DNA of 60,804 nucleotides from Candidatus Caccalectryoclostridium excrementigallinarum (GCA_018714485.1 DVNJ01000029.1:1-60804), one strand, 5' to 3'; counted from the stretch's first letter, positions 42,805-52,450 are shown. Program-made: numbers and translations. The notes: generated by a model not told the origin, from the letters alone.

Positions 42805-43900
42805 GCACTTTTTCAAGCCGCTTTTCGATTTTTTACTCAGCCTTCTTGCGATAATCATATTGTCGCCCTTTTTCCTGTTGTTCACGCTGATAGTCGCCAT
42901 AGCGATGAAAGGCGATCCGTTTTTTGTGCAAGAGCGTGCAGGGAAAAAAGGTAAACCTTTTAAGTTGATCAAATATCGCAGCATGACAAACAAGCGCGAT
43001 AAAGACGGGAATTTATTGCCGAACGAGCAGAGAATAACGAAGTTCGGCAAGCTGTTGCGAAAATTGTCGTTGGATGAGCTGCCGCAGATATTTAATATTT
43101 TTTTCGGTCAGATGAGCATAGTCGGTCCCCGTCCGTTGCACATGAAATATAACGAGCGATATAATTACGTTCAAAAAAAGAGACTTGATGTCCGCCCCGG
43201 ATTGACGGGATATGCTCAAGTGCATGGCAGGAATGCGATTTCATGGGAAGAAAAGTTTGATAAAGACGTATTTTATGTTGACAATTTAAGTTTTCGGCTC
43301 GATGTCAAAATATTTTTTGATACGATAATAAGCGTACTGAAAAAACAGGGAATTGACAAGGAAGGACTGGTCGGTACCGAAGACTTTCTGGGAACTCGTC
43401 CGAATATCGAATTGAAAGAGGTCTCTCTTGAGGATATGGATGTTATGCTAAAATGGCGGAACGACGAAAATGTGTTCCGTTATCTCGGGGGCGGATATCA
43501 TCCGATCGACGCGGATAAAATGCGCGAGATACTTAATGCCATGATAAAAGAGAACGATTTGAATACGGCGAAAAGATATATCATTTGCTATAATGATGTG
43601 AAAGTCGGCTTTATCGGTTTATATTGTTTGGATAGCGCAGATCACGTTGCGGAATTGGACGTATATTTGGGAGAACAGGAATATAGAGGAAGAGGATTGG
43701 CGACGCAGGCATGTTTGCAGCTTGAAGATATTGCAAGGAAATACAGAATAGAAAAGATAAGATTGAAAGTTGTTTCCGAGAACATAGCCGCAGTCAAAAT
43801 GTATAACTCGCTCGGGTATATAAAGACGGATACGCATGTCGGTGAGAGAACAATAGACAATAAAGCCGTCGATGTCGATTATATGGAGAAAGTTTTATGA
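42797..43900 (+). CDS. Phosphoglycosyl transferase (PglC-type) fused to GNAT acetyltransferase
   Basis: Residues 1-200 are a monotopic phosphoglycosyl transferase: re-entrant membrane helix (about 8-36), KYRSMTNKRD, the catalytic Asp93-Glu94 in LSLDELPQ and VGPRPL. It moves a phosphosugar from UDP-sugar to undecaprenyl phosphate, starting glycan assembly. Residues about 207-367 are a GNAT domain (LEDMDVMLKWRND, LGEQEYRGRGLATQA, NSLGYIKTD), probably N-acetylating the 4-amino sugar. The start at 42797 follows GGGGAG; an in-frame GTG lies nine bases earlier. It overlaps both neighbours. Confidence 0.9.
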   Translation: MYKHFFKPLFDFLLSLLAIIILSPFFLLFTLIVAIAMKGDPFFVQERAGKKGKPFKLIKYRSMTNKRDKDGNLLPNEQRITKFGKLLRKLSLDELPQIFNIFFGQMSIVGPRPLHMKYNERYNYVQKKRLDVRPGLTGYAQVHGRNAISWEEKFDKDVFYVDNLSFRLDVKIFFDTIISVLKKQGIDKEGLVGTEDFLGTRPNIELKEVSLEDMDVMLKWRNDENVFRYLGGGYHPIDADKMREILNAMIKENDLNTAKRYIICYNDVKVGFIGLYCLDSADHVAELDVYLGEQEYRGRGLATQACLQLEDIARKYRIEKIRLKVVSENIAAVKMYNSLGYIKTDTHVGERTIDNKAVDVDYMEKVL

Positions 43901-44874
43901 TAAATATTCTCATTCTCAGCGCAGGCACGCGCAATAAGGTGGTCAGATATTTCAAGAAGACGCTCGCAGGACAAGGCAAGGTCGTTGCCACCGATTGCCA
44001 AAATATCGCGCCTGCGATATATGATGCCGACAAGTGTTATATCGTGCCGCGCATAACTTCGCCGGATTATATCGATATCATAGCGGGAATATGCCAAAAA
44101 GAACATATAAACGGCATACTCTCTTTGATCGATCCCGAATTGGAATTATTGGCGGAAAACAGAGAAAAATTCGAAAAAATCGGCGTGACGTGCATTGTGT
44201 CGCCGCTCGAAGCGGTCAAAATGGCTTTTGACAAGATGAAGATGTTCCGGTTTTGTGAAAGCAACGGTATCGATTCGGTCAAAAGTTATGATGATATCGA
44301 CCGGTTCAAAGCAGATCTGGCAAAAGGCAAAATAGCATTCCCCGTCTTTGTCAAGCCGATATGCGGCAGCTGCAGTATCAACATTCAAAGAGTCGAAGAC
44401 ATGGCAATGCTCGAGGAGCTTTGGAGAAGATATGACAACTTGATGATCCAAGAATTTATGACGGGACAGGAGATAGGTGCGGATGTCTATATCGATCCGT
44501 TGAGCGGCGAAGTCATTGAGATATTCACTAAGAAAAAGCTGTTGATGCGTGCAGGTGAAACGGATAAGTCCGTTTCATTCAAGGAGGCAAAGCTGTTTGA
44601 GTTTATCGAAAATTTTGTGACAAAAGCCGGTTATAAATGGAATATCGATATCGATATTTTCGAAAAAGACGGCAAATATTTTGTGTCCGAGGTCAATCCG
44701 CGCTTCGGCGGCGGATATCCTCATGCCTATGAATGCGGATGCGATTTTATGCAACTGATAAAAAATAACTTGGAAGGAAAGAAAAACAAGCCCAACATAG
44801 GGGATTACGACGACGACGTTTACATGATGAAATATCTTGATGTAATGATAAAAAGAGGAGAGGAATTGAGATGA
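43897..44874 (+). CDS. ATP-grasp enzyme (carbamoyl-phosphate-synthase-like)
   Basis: The 325-residue protein has a Rossmann-like pre-ATP-grasp domain (ILILSAGTRNK) and an ATP-grasp core: MAFDKMKMFRFCESNG, FPVFVKPICGSCSINI, QEFMTGQEIGADVY and the metal-binding FVSEVNPRFGGGYP. ATP-grasp ligases in glycan loci typically attach amino acids or other acids to amino sugars through an acyl phosphate. The acceptor here is inferred to be the glycan precursor. It overlaps its neighbours by four bases on both sides. Confidence 0.87.
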   Translation: MINILILSAGTRNKVVRYFKKTLAGQGKVVATDCQNIAPAIYDADKCYIVPRITSPDYIDIIAGICQKEHINGILSLIDPELELLAENREKFEKIGVTCIVSPLEAVKMAFDKMKMFRFCESNGIDSVKSYDDIDRFKADLAKGKIAFPVFVKPICGSCSINIQRVEDMAMLEELWRRYDNLMIQEFMTGQEIGADVYIDPLSGEVIEIFTKKKLLMRAGETDKSVSFKEAKLFEFIENFVTKAGYKWNIDIDIFEKDGKYFVSEVNPRFGGGYPHAYECGCDFMQLIKNNLEGKKNKPNIGDYDDDVYMMKYLDVMIKRGEELR

Positions 44875-45953
44875 AGATAATGTTGTTGTGTACAACGGAA
44901 GGAACGATAAGGAATTTCAGGCGCGACTTAATTTCATTCCTTCAAGCAAAGGGACACGAGGTTATCGTTGTTGCGGATTTTCTGAGCGATAAAGATTTTC
45001 AATTTAAGACTTACGGCATACGCATGCAGAATAGAAGTGTGAGTATATTTGAAAGCTTGAATTATTATAAGGCCGTTAAAAGCGTAGTAAAAGAAGAGCG
45101 CCCCGATGTTTTAATGACTTTTATGGTCAAGCCCAATACGCTCGGCGTGCTTGCCGCAAAAAGCGCTTATAAAAAAGCGCGGATTTTCTCCATGGTTGAA
45201 GGTATGGGCGTAGTCTATACGGATAATTCGTTAAAATATAGGCTTATTAGATTAATAACGAACTTTTTGTATCGGCGAGCTTTTAAAAAGGCAGACGGGT
45301 TGTTTTGCTTAAATCAATATGACGCTGATTATTTTATCAAAGGTAAATATATCGCCGAGAGTAAGGTTCATAATATCCGAGGAATAGGGGTCGATTTGAA
45401 TAGGTATCCGTTCTCGGAAGTCAAAGTCTTCAACAGATTTGTTTTTATTGCAAGAATGTTGAAAGAAAAGGGCGTCGAGGAGTTTTGTAAGGCGGCTGCT
45501 ATTGTTAAGGAAGAATTTCCGAACGCGGAATTCGTAATGTATGGCAAAGGCGAACCTGCGACTGCGGAATGCATTGCGGAATATCAAAAGCGAGGTGTGG
45601 TGCAGTATATGGGAATTACCTCAAATATTGTCGAAGTTTTTCAAGATGCAACAGCATTGGTAGCAACGACTTATAGAGAAGGTAGTTCAAGAGTTATCAT
45701 GGAGGCTATGGCTTGCGGAAGGGCAGTTATCGCAAGCGATACCATAGGCTGTAATCATCTGGTAGAGGACGGAGTGACGGGGTATCTTGTCAAGGTAAAG
45801 GATGTAGAAGGATTTGCCGAGGCGATGAAGAAAGTTCTGAACGATAAAGAGCAGGCATCGGCAATGGGCAAAAAAGCAAGAGAGAAAGCAGAAAGAGAAT
45901 GTGATGAAAACAAAATCAATGCATTGATCTGTAATATTGTGGAGGGGAAATAA
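44871..45953 (+). CDS. Glycosyltransferase family 4 (PglA-like)
   Basis: This 360-residue GT-B enzyme has an N-terminal acceptor domain (LLCTTEGTIRNFRRDLI, MVEGMGVVYTD) and a GT4 donor domain (FIARMLKEKGVEEFCKAA, TYREGSSRVIMEAMACGRAVIASD with the E-x7-E pattern). The N-terminus resembles PglA-type enzymes that add the second sugar to undecaprenyl-linked bacillosamine, which fits its place right after the initiating transferase. Start overlaps the ATP-grasp stop codon. Confidence 0.9.
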   Translation: MKIMLLCTTEGTIRNFRRDLISFLQAKGHEVIVVADFLSDKDFQFKTYGIRMQNRSVSIFESLNYYKAVKSVVKEERPDVLMTFMVKPNTLGVLAAKSAYKKARIFSMVEGMGVVYTDNSLKYRLIRLITNFLYRRAFKKADGLFCLNQYDADYFIKGKYIAESKVHNIRGIGVDLNRYPFSEVKVFNRFVFIARMLKEKGVEEFCKAAAIVKEEFPNAEFVMYGKGEPATAECIAEYQKRGVVQYMGITSNIVEVFQDATALVATTYREGSSRVIMEAMACGRAVIASDTIGCNHLVEDGVTGYLVKVKDVEGFAEAMKKVLNDKEQASAMGKKAREKAERECDENKINALICNIVEGK

Positions 45954-46924
45954 TGAGCGAGATCAAGCTGTCCATCGTTGTCCCGGTTTATAAAGCCGAG
46001 AAATATATTGTTGATACGGTGACGAGACTGGAAGTTGAAAGCAAAGATTATGAAATAATCTTGGTTGACGACTGTTCGCCCGATAACGCATCGATGCTCT
46101 GCGATGAATTGGCAAAAAAATACGAAAATATAAGCGTGGTGCATAAATCGAAAAACGAAGGACTCTCCATGGCGAGAAACAGCGGCATCGACATGGCAAA
46201 AGGAGAGTATATTTGCTTTGTTGACGCAGACGATAAATATGCAGAAAGCGATGCCGTTGAAAGAATTCTCAACGGGATCGGTACGGGACGAAACATGTAT
46301 TTTGTCAATATGGACAGGTGGTACAGTGACGGCAGGCGCAGTACAGTCAATAATTTTAGAGAGAAAATAGATGAAGATATGTCCGAACAGGAAGTATGTC
46401 AAATAGTAGGCAAAGAATCGTCTCCTCCGGTTTCAGCGTCGTTGAAGATCATGAAAACAGATATGCTCAAACAATGCGGATTGAAGTTTAAGCCGGGGAT
46501 CTTTTGCGAAGATATAGAGTGGTTTATCAGGTGCATCGACGCCGGTGTACTTGCAGATTGCGGATTTATTGATGTCACATATCTTTATTATCAAGGCAAT
46601 AGTGGCAGTATAACAAAAAATGTAACGGTCAAGAATGTGTTGGATTTGGTGGAGATCATCAATGAAGGTAAGGACAGGTATACTACAGAAGCTAATTGTA
46701 GGGCCGCTTGTATCAAAAACATTTTGGCTTTTGAGACTATGATAAGCATCTACAACTTACATGCATTGAGCGGCAATGAAAAAAAAGATGCGGTTGAACG
46801 TATCAAAGAGATCATTCACATTATGAAAGATTCAAAAGATAAACGAGTGCTTTTGACATTTTATTGTGCGAAGATCTTAGGGGTTGCCGCTACTTCAAAA
46901 TTGCTGTTAAGAATAAGGAGATAA
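45953..46924 (+). CDS. Glycosyltransferase family 2
   Basis: The 323-residue GT-A enzyme opens with KLSIVVPVYKAEKYI and has ILVDDCSPDNA (nucleotide-binding), SMARNSGIDMAKGEYICFVDADD (DxD metal motif given by the DAD) and CEDIEWFIR as the catalytic-base region. It adds one sugar of the repeat unit at the cytoplasmic face. Start codon overlaps the preceding stop (TAATG). A+T content is clearly above that of the flanking chromosome. Confidence 0.92.
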   Translation: MSEIKLSIVVPVYKAEKYIVDTVTRLEVESKDYEIILVDDCSPDNASMLCDELAKKYENISVVHKSKNEGLSMARNSGIDMAKGEYICFVDADDKYAESDAVERILNGIGTGRNMYFVNMDRWYSDGRRSTVNNFREKIDEDMSEQEVCQIVGKESSPPVSASLKIMKTDMLKQCGLKFKPGIFCEDIEWFIRCIDAGVLADCGFIDVTYLYYQGNSGSITKNVTVKNVLDLVEIINEGKDRYTTEANCRAACIKNILAFETMISIYNLHALSGNEKKDAVERIKEIIHIMKDSKDKRVLLTFYCAKILGVAATSKLLLRIRR

Positions 46925-46927
46925 ATT

Positions 46928-47119
46928 ATGGCAAAGGTAGGCGTTATAACGCTTCATAGAGTGTTTAATTATGGCTCAGTTTTGCAGGCTTATGCTACGC
47001 AGAAGGTAATTGAGTCTATCGGACATGAATGTGAAATCATAGATTATATTACGCCTCAACGTACAAAAAAAGTTTTGCCGAAAAAATTGCAAAAACTTAT
47101 CAGATCGAGGCAGAGTTAA
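46928..47119 (+). pseudogene. N-terminal remnant of a polysaccharide pyruvyl transferase
   Basis: The 63 codons begin KVGVITLHRVFNYGSVLQAYATQKVIESIG and EIIDYITPQRTKK, here cited as the first 50 residues: the well-known start of polysaccharide pyruvyl transferase family proteins (usually 350-400 residues). The frame stops at 47117-47119 and the remaining sequence is absent; the next gene starts 54 bases later. It has a binding site (AAGGAGATAA) and may still be translated. The glycan has thus probably lost a pyruvyl group. Confidence 0.75.
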
Positions 47120-47172
47120 AAACTTGACAATTATGATTTAAGAAAAATGATGTGGTCATATGAGGTGAGTAA

Positions 47173-48309
47173 ATGAAGAAGATCAGAGTACTGCAAATAG
47201 TTCCGGGGCTTAGAGGCGGGATAGGTAGCATATTGATAAATTTTTGCAGTCGACTTGATAGAGATAAATATCAAATTGATTTCGGCGTGCATGATGATTC
47301 GCACCGCGAAAGGAGAGAATTTATCGATAATACTATGGGGAAAGTTTATGCTCTCCCGAGGATGAGCAAAGACTATAGAGAATATAAAAAGTTCTTGTCG
47401 CATCTTATAGAGAAAAACAACTACGACATAGTGCATGCGCATCAAAACCACATGTCATTTATTCCGCTTAAAATAGCCAAAAGGCTGGGAGTGCCCGGAC
47501 GAATCATGCATTCGCATGCAACCGCTTTTGAAGGTGGGTCGGCAATTAAGAATCAAGTTGCCAAAACAATAAATCGATTTATGATGAACACCATCGCCAA
47601 TGCCAAATTGGCATGCGGAAATAAGGCGGGAGAGTTTATTTACGGTAAACGTGCGATGCAAAAAGGCGAGGTGGTTGTGTTGCCGAACGCCATTGATATA
47701 GAGAAATTTAGGTTCGACCGTTCAAAGAGGGAGAAAATGCGGTCAGCGTTTGGTCTTGGAGTCAATGAGAAGGTCGTGCTTTTTGTTGGGAGATTGGTCG
47801 AAATTAAGAATATACCGCTTTGTTTGGAAATCATAAAACGATGCGAAAATAATGTGAAGTTGGTGATTTGCGGAAGTGGATATAAAGAACAATCATTGAA
47901 AGATAAATGTGCTCGTGACGGAATAGCGTCCAAGGTGTTGTTTGTTGGAGAAAGAGAAGATGTGGCAGCGATGTACAGTATGGCGGACGTATTTTTGCTG
48001 ACATCTTTTGCGGAAGGCTTTCCAATGACAGTAGTTGAGGCTTTGTCAAGTGGCTTGCCGTGCTTTATTTCGGACACGATCACCGACGAATTTCGAGATT
48101 TTGAAGCGGTCAAATATTGTCCTTTGCACGATGTAGATAATTGGGTGGAGACAATCAAAGAGTGTCCGTTAGGAATGCGATATGACATGGTTAAAATATT
48201 AAATAAAAAGAAACTAAATATTGAAACGGCGGTCAATATGTTGTCGCAGATTTACGATGAGGCGGCAAAGGGAATGAATATTACAGCAAAATATATGGAG
48301 TCAAAATAA
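47173..48309 (+). CDS. Glycosyltransferase family 4 (EpsF-like)
   Basis: The 378-residue GT-B enzyme begins RVLQIVPGLRGGIGSIL, then HAHQNHMSFIPLKIAKRLGV and HSHATAFEGG, characteristic of EpsF/capsular GT4 enzymes. The donor domain has LFVGRLVEIKNIPLCLEI and SFAEGFPMTVVEALSSGLP with two conserved Glu. It adds a sugar during repeat-unit assembly; donor unknown. A GAGGTGAG binding site is present. Confidence 0.92.
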   Translation: MKKIRVLQIVPGLRGGIGSILINFCSRLDRDKYQIDFGVHDDSHRERREFIDNTMGKVYALPRMSKDYREYKKFLSHLIEKNNYDIVHAHQNHMSFIPLKIAKRLGVPGRIMHSHATAFEGGSAIKNQVAKTINRFMMNTIANAKLACGNKAGEFIYGKRAMQKGEVVVLPNAIDIEKFRFDRSKREKMRSAFGLGVNEKVVLFVGRLVEIKNIPLCLEIIKRCENNVKLVICGSGYKEQSLKDKCARDGIASKVLFVGEREDVAAMYSMADVFLLTSFAEGFPMTVVEALSSGLPCFISDTITDEFRDFEAVKYCPLHDVDNWVETIKECPLGMRYDMVKILNKKKLNIETAVNMLSQIYDEAAKGMNITAKYMESK

Positions 48310-48313
48310 AATC

Positions 48314-49456
48314 ATGCAATACACAAATACTATATTAGTATATGCGTTAGTGTTTTGCGGTGTGAGCGGCTTGGGATTTTTATCCCAAAAAGTCAAGCAA
48401 ACAGCTTTGGGGATAAAGGTAACGATCAAAAAGTTACCATATTTTGCCGCTATAGCTGTATTGTTGTTGTTTTCGGCATTATATGCGTCGGGCGCTGATT
48501 ATCAACAGTATACTGAAATATTCTTAAATAGTGATTGGGAGGCGGTGAAAGATACTCAAATTGAAGTCGGCTATCGTATTTTAAATATTATTTTAAAATG
48601 GCTGTTTGTAGGCAATGCCGTAATTGGTGTTGCTGTCATAAAGTCGTTGACGATAATCATAATTAGCAGATGTTTTTATCTATTAAAGGATCGGATCAAT
48701 ATAGGGATTTCTCTCGCGGCATATGTTGCACTGTCGTATTTTATTTCCTTGAACTTGATCAGAATATATTTGGCTTCCGCCATAGTGTTGGCGGGGATAA
48801 CGGCATATATAATTTCTGCAAAAAGAAGAAATCTCAAGCTTTTGATTGCGATATGTGTTGCTACTACAATTCATTACACAGCTATTGCGACTATACTGAT
48901 TCCGTTTTTCCTCTATTTGAGATCCAACTTTTTTAGAAAAAAGGCAAATAGGAATATTTACATAATCATCTTGTTGGTAGTTATGGCGGCATTGATCGTA
49001 GGAGTTATACCTATTATGGTGCGATCGATTCCCGTATTAAATAAATATCAAGGATATTTAAATAATGGCTCTGGTTTCGGAATAGGTCAAATAGTTTATT
49101 TTATTGTGCCGATATTTTGGTTATGTATTACAAAAAATAAAGCTAATGATTCCGTATGGGGCGAAGCCTTTGTAATAATAATGATTGCATTTGCGATAAG
49201 CATGATGGGGTATGTTATCGGAATGATGAGCAGACTCAGTGCATATTTCGATGTTGCTTATTATTTTGCTCTGTCTCAATTGGTCAATTGCTACAGAAGG
49301 TATGCGGTGCAACGCGGCAGAGATCATGTGACGACGTATAAAGTGTTGACATTTTTGACGATGGTGTACTTTGTTATCAGGTTTTTGATCTACATGACAG
49401 GCGGAGCGTTGACTTCCGATGGAATACACGAGCTGATCTTTGTGTGGGAGATTTAA
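48314..49456 (+). CDS. EpsG/Wzy-type polysaccharide polymerase
   Basis: The 380-residue protein is very hydrophobic with about ten membrane segments. An EpsG-family pattern is seen in ASGADYQQYTEIF near 58-70 and ALSYFISLNLIRIYLASAI followed by the TTIHYTAIATILIPF segment with its conserved His. It would join repeat units outside the membrane. It lies five bases after the GT4 gene and before another GT4 and the flippase, as expected of a Wzx/Wzy-type locus. Confidence 0.82.
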   Translation: MQYTNTILVYALVFCGVSGLGFLSQKVKQTALGIKVTIKKLPYFAAIAVLLLFSALYASGADYQQYTEIFLNSDWEAVKDTQIEVGYRILNIILKWLFVGNAVIGVAVIKSLTIIIISRCFYLLKDRINIGISLAAYVALSYFISLNLIRIYLASAIVLAGITAYIISAKRRNLKLLIAICVATTIHYTAIATILIPFFLYLRSNFFRKKANRNIYIIILLVVMAALIVGVIPIMVRSIPVLNKYQGYLNNGSGFGIGQIVYFIVPIFWLCITKNKANDSVWGEAFVIIMIAFAISMMGYVIGMMSRLSAYFDVAYYFALSQLVNCYRRYAVQRGRDHVTTYKVLTFLTMVYFVIRFLIYMTGGALTSDGIHELIFVWEI

Positions 49457-49458
49457 GG

Positions 49459-50574
49459 ATGATAAGAGTGTTGCATTGTGTAAAAAAAATGGATAGGGCA
49501 GGAATAGAGACGTTCATTATGAATGTGTTCCGCAATATCGACAAAAAAGAAGTGTGCTTTGATTTTCTATGTTCAAGTCGAGAGCATGGCGATTACGATG
49601 ATGAAATACGTGCTCTAGGGGGAAACATATATTATACATCGCAAAGTAATGCGTCAATCTTGAAGCATTTTGTCGTTATAAAGTCATTGGCAAAATGGTT
49701 TAAGGAGAATCGGAACAATTTTGATGTTGTGCATTTGCATGCCGATCATAATGTAAGCGTATTGATTTATTTGGAGGCAATGAGACAAGCTAAGATCAAA
49801 AAAGTGATCGTGCATAGTCATAACAACTCAGGATCGCATATTGTGGCAAATAAATTGTTGCGCAATATCTGTTCACTTTATAAATTTGAAAAGTTTGCGT
49901 GCTCGGAGGAAGCCGGCGTGTGGCTTTTCGGCAAAAAAACCGTAAAGCAGGGGAAGGTCAAAATGATCCCTAATGGGATAGATTTCGTAAAGTATACTTA
50001 TAACCCCAAAATAAGTGAAGCAAAAAAGCACGAACTCGGGCTCAAAGGGAAGACCGTTTTTGGGCATATTGGCAGATTCTCTATGCAAAAGAATCACAAA
50101 TTCTTGATAGAGGTGTTCAGCGAATATCAAAAAATCAATTCAAATTCCGTATTGTTGCTTGTTGGTCGCGGGGAGCTTGAAGAACAAATAAAAAAACAAG
50201 TTCATGATTTAAGTTTAGATGATAAGGTGAAATTTCTTGGAGTACGCGACGATGTTTCTGAGTTATTGCAAGCTATAGACGTCTTTGTTTTTCCGTCATT
50301 ATATGAAGGTTTATCGGTGGTTTTACTTGAAGTGCAGGTTGCTTCGCTGCCGGTGGTAACAAATTGTAATATTTCACGGCAAACGATCATATCGGATTGT
50401 GTCACGCTGCTTCCCGTTACAGATCCAAAAAAATGGGCGAAGACGATTGCTGACTTGACTCATATTGACAGGAATGCTATTATATTGACCGATGCCGCAA
50501 AAGCGTTTAACATCAAGAGCGTGGCTTTGATGTTAAAGCAGTATTATATGTCTTTGATGGAGATTTACGGTTGA
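49459..50574 (+). CDS. Glycosyltransferase family 4
   Basis: A 371-residue GT-B enzyme resembling the EpsF-like protein two genes upstream: RVLHCVKKMDRAGIETFIMN, HLHADHNVSVLIYLEAM, VHSHNNSGSH, then GRFSMQKNHKFLIEVF and PSLYEGLSVVLLEVQVASLP. The two GT4 proteins are probably ancient duplicates with different donors. The start at 49459 sits two bases after the polymerase stop codon; an in-frame GTG at 49444 lies within the polymerase gene. Confidence 0.92.
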   Translation: MIRVLHCVKKMDRAGIETFIMNVFRNIDKKEVCFDFLCSSREHGDYDDEIRALGGNIYYTSQSNASILKHFVVIKSLAKWFKENRNNFDVVHLHADHNVSVLIYLEAMRQAKIKKVIVHSHNNSGSHIVANKLLRNICSLYKFEKFACSEEAGVWLFGKKTVKQGKVKMIPNGIDFVKYTYNPKISEAKKHELGLKGKTVFGHIGRFSMQKNHKFLIEVFSEYQKINSNSVLLLVGRGELEEQIKKQVHDLSLDDKVKFLGVRDDVSELLQAIDVFVFPSLYEGLSVVLLEVQVASLPVVTNCNISRQTIISDCVTLLPVTDPKKWAKTIADLTHIDRNAIILTDAAKAFNIKSVALMLKQYYMSLMEIYG

Positions 50575-50623
50575 ATATAACGGTTTCAACTCTGTACATA
50601 TATTACAGGAAAGAGGAAATACG

Positions 50624-52336
50624 ATGACAGCAAATGTTTCGAGAACAAAAAAATCCTTGCGAAATACAGTATTTGGCATGGGGGGGTTGTTTTGTTCTCT
50701 CGTTGTGTCTTTTGCAACGAAGTCTGTTTTTGTCAGATTGCTCGGTGCGGAGTATAACGGTGTAAATGGACTATTTAGTAATATTTTACAGGTGCTTAAT
50801 CTGGCGGAGTTGGGATTTGCGACCTCTATTGCATATGCATTATATAAACCACTGAAAAATGATGATGAGCGAGCTACGGCAGCGCTTATGAATTATTTTG
50901 CACGCATATATCGCATAATTGCTATCATTGTTGCTGCGGCAGGTTGCTGCTGTATACCTTTTTTGCAATATCTGATTGCGGAGGATATTTCCGAGCTTTC
51001 TTTTTCAATTAATGAATTACGTGGTTATTTTGCCATGTATTTGGCGAGCACAGTATGCAGTTATCTTTTGGCGTACAAGCGTACCATCATAACTGCAGAT
51101 CAAAACAACTATTTGGTAACAAATGTTGATAATATCTGCAACATAATGCTTAATGTCACACAGATAGTTTTGTTGCTCATATATAAAAATTATTATGCGT
51201 ATTTAACGATCATGATAGCAAAAACTATCATCAACAATCTTATACTTCATTTGATAGCAAGCAAAAAATATCCTTATTTGCGTACATATAGAAAAGAAAG
51301 ACTTCCAAAGACTGCGAAAAGTGCCATTTTTAAAAATGTCCAGGCGGCGTTTCTACATAGAATCGGAGGTGTCATAGCTTATAATACAACTTCAATCGTT
51401 ATATCAGCATTTGTCAGCTTGATAGACGCAGGCAAATATAGTAATTACATTATGATTATTACGGGCGTCAGTAATTTTGTCAACATTCTATTTAATTCGG
51501 TAACAGCAAGCATAGGTAATCTTTGCGTGGATGAAAGTGAGGACAGGCAATATTCCGTATTCAAAAAAATACAATATGTCGCCTTGTTTGCTGCGGTATT
51601 TTCCTATATATGTTATATTTGTCTTTTCAATCCGTTTGTCGAGATTTGGGTCGGTTCGGATATGGTAATGTCTATGTGGGTCGTATTTGCCATATCTTTG
51701 AACGCCATGGTCGGTTATTTCCGTAGAGCTGTGACTGCATTTAAGGATGCTAAAGGTATGTTCCGCAACGACTGGTATAAGCCACTGTTGGAAGCAGGCG
51801 TCGGCATAGGACTTGCCATCGGCTTGAGCTATGTATGGGGAACGTTCGGCGTAGTGCTCGGTTATACACTATCTACGATTTTTATTGCTATTCCCATTGA
51901 AAATGTTGTACTGTTCAAGCAAGGCATTCATAAGTCCGTTATCCGACAAATTTTAACGCTTGTCGTTGCCGCGCTATTTGCTTTTGCTGTGGGTGCGCTC
52001 GGATATTATATCAATACATTCATCCCTTCCGGTATCGGTTGGTTTATTTTGCGGTTCATCTTTGTCGTGGTCTTTGCGGCGGGGGCGTTTATTTTTGCGA
52101 CATGTTGGACGCCCGAATTTAAGTATTACAAGGCTTTGGCGGACAGGATATTCAAGGCAATGCTCGCTAAGATCAAGAATTTGCTTCATCGCGGAAAGAA
52201 AGCCGTTCCCGCCGAAGGGCAGGAGAGTCGGGACGTCGTTGAGGGCGGCGCTGAGAGTGTTGACGATTCTGCAGAAAGCTTGCCTTGCGCCGAGGAGCGG
52301 GAGAGCGGCGGAGATAAAAGCGAAGAAGGGAAGTAA
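50624..52336 (+). CDS. Wzx-type polysaccharide flippase (MOP superfamily)
   Basis: The 570-residue protein has about 14 membrane segments; SLRNTVFGMGGLFCSLVVSF and LNLAELGFATSIAYALYKPL are typical of the PST/Wzx branch. It flips lipid-linked repeat units to the outside. The last 55 residues are a soluble acidic tail (ESRDVVEGGAESVDDSAESL) coded by GC-rich DNA, so the composition shift at the end of the locus falls inside this gene near 52.1 kb. Confidence 0.92.
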   Translation: MTANVSRTKKSLRNTVFGMGGLFCSLVVSFATKSVFVRLLGAEYNGVNGLFSNILQVLNLAELGFATSIAYALYKPLKNDDERATAALMNYFARIYRIIAIIVAAAGCCCIPFLQYLIAEDISELSFSINELRGYFAMYLASTVCSYLLAYKRTIITADQNNYLVTNVDNICNIMLNVTQIVLLLIYKNYYAYLTIMIAKTIINNLILHLIASKKYPYLRTYRKERLPKTAKSAIFKNVQAAFLHRIGGVIAYNTTSIVISAFVSLIDAGKYSNYIMIITGVSNFVNILFNSVTASIGNLCVDESEDRQYSVFKKIQYVALFAAVFSYICYICLFNPFVEIWVGSDMVMSMWVVFAISLNAMVGYFRRAVTAFKDAKGMFRNDWYKPLLEAGVGIGLAIGLSYVWGTFGVVLGYTLSTIFIAIPIENVVLFKQGIHKSVIRQILTLVVAALFAFAVGALGYYINTFIPSGIGWFILRFIFVVVFAAGAFIFATCWTPEFKYYKALADRIFKAMLAKIKNLLHRGKKAVPAEGQESRDVVEGGAESVDDSAESLPCAEERESGGDKSEEGK

Positions 52337-52395
52337 GGTTTTTGTCGACATATTTGAATTTTTTTTAAATTTTAAGCAAGGCTTTTTCTGCGATG

Positions 52396-52450
52396 TTGAC
52401 AGCGGGCGCAGGGTGCCGTAAAATGTATATATCCTATATTTTACGCGCGA
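52396..52450 (+). promoter_or_regulatory. Orphan promoter with palindrome
   Basis: TTGACA (52396-52401) and TAAAAT (52419-52424) are 17 apart. The -10 box begins an inverted repeat GTAAAAT-N13-ATTTTAC (52418-52444). It leads straight into the permease remnant, with no start codon. Confidence 0.5.
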
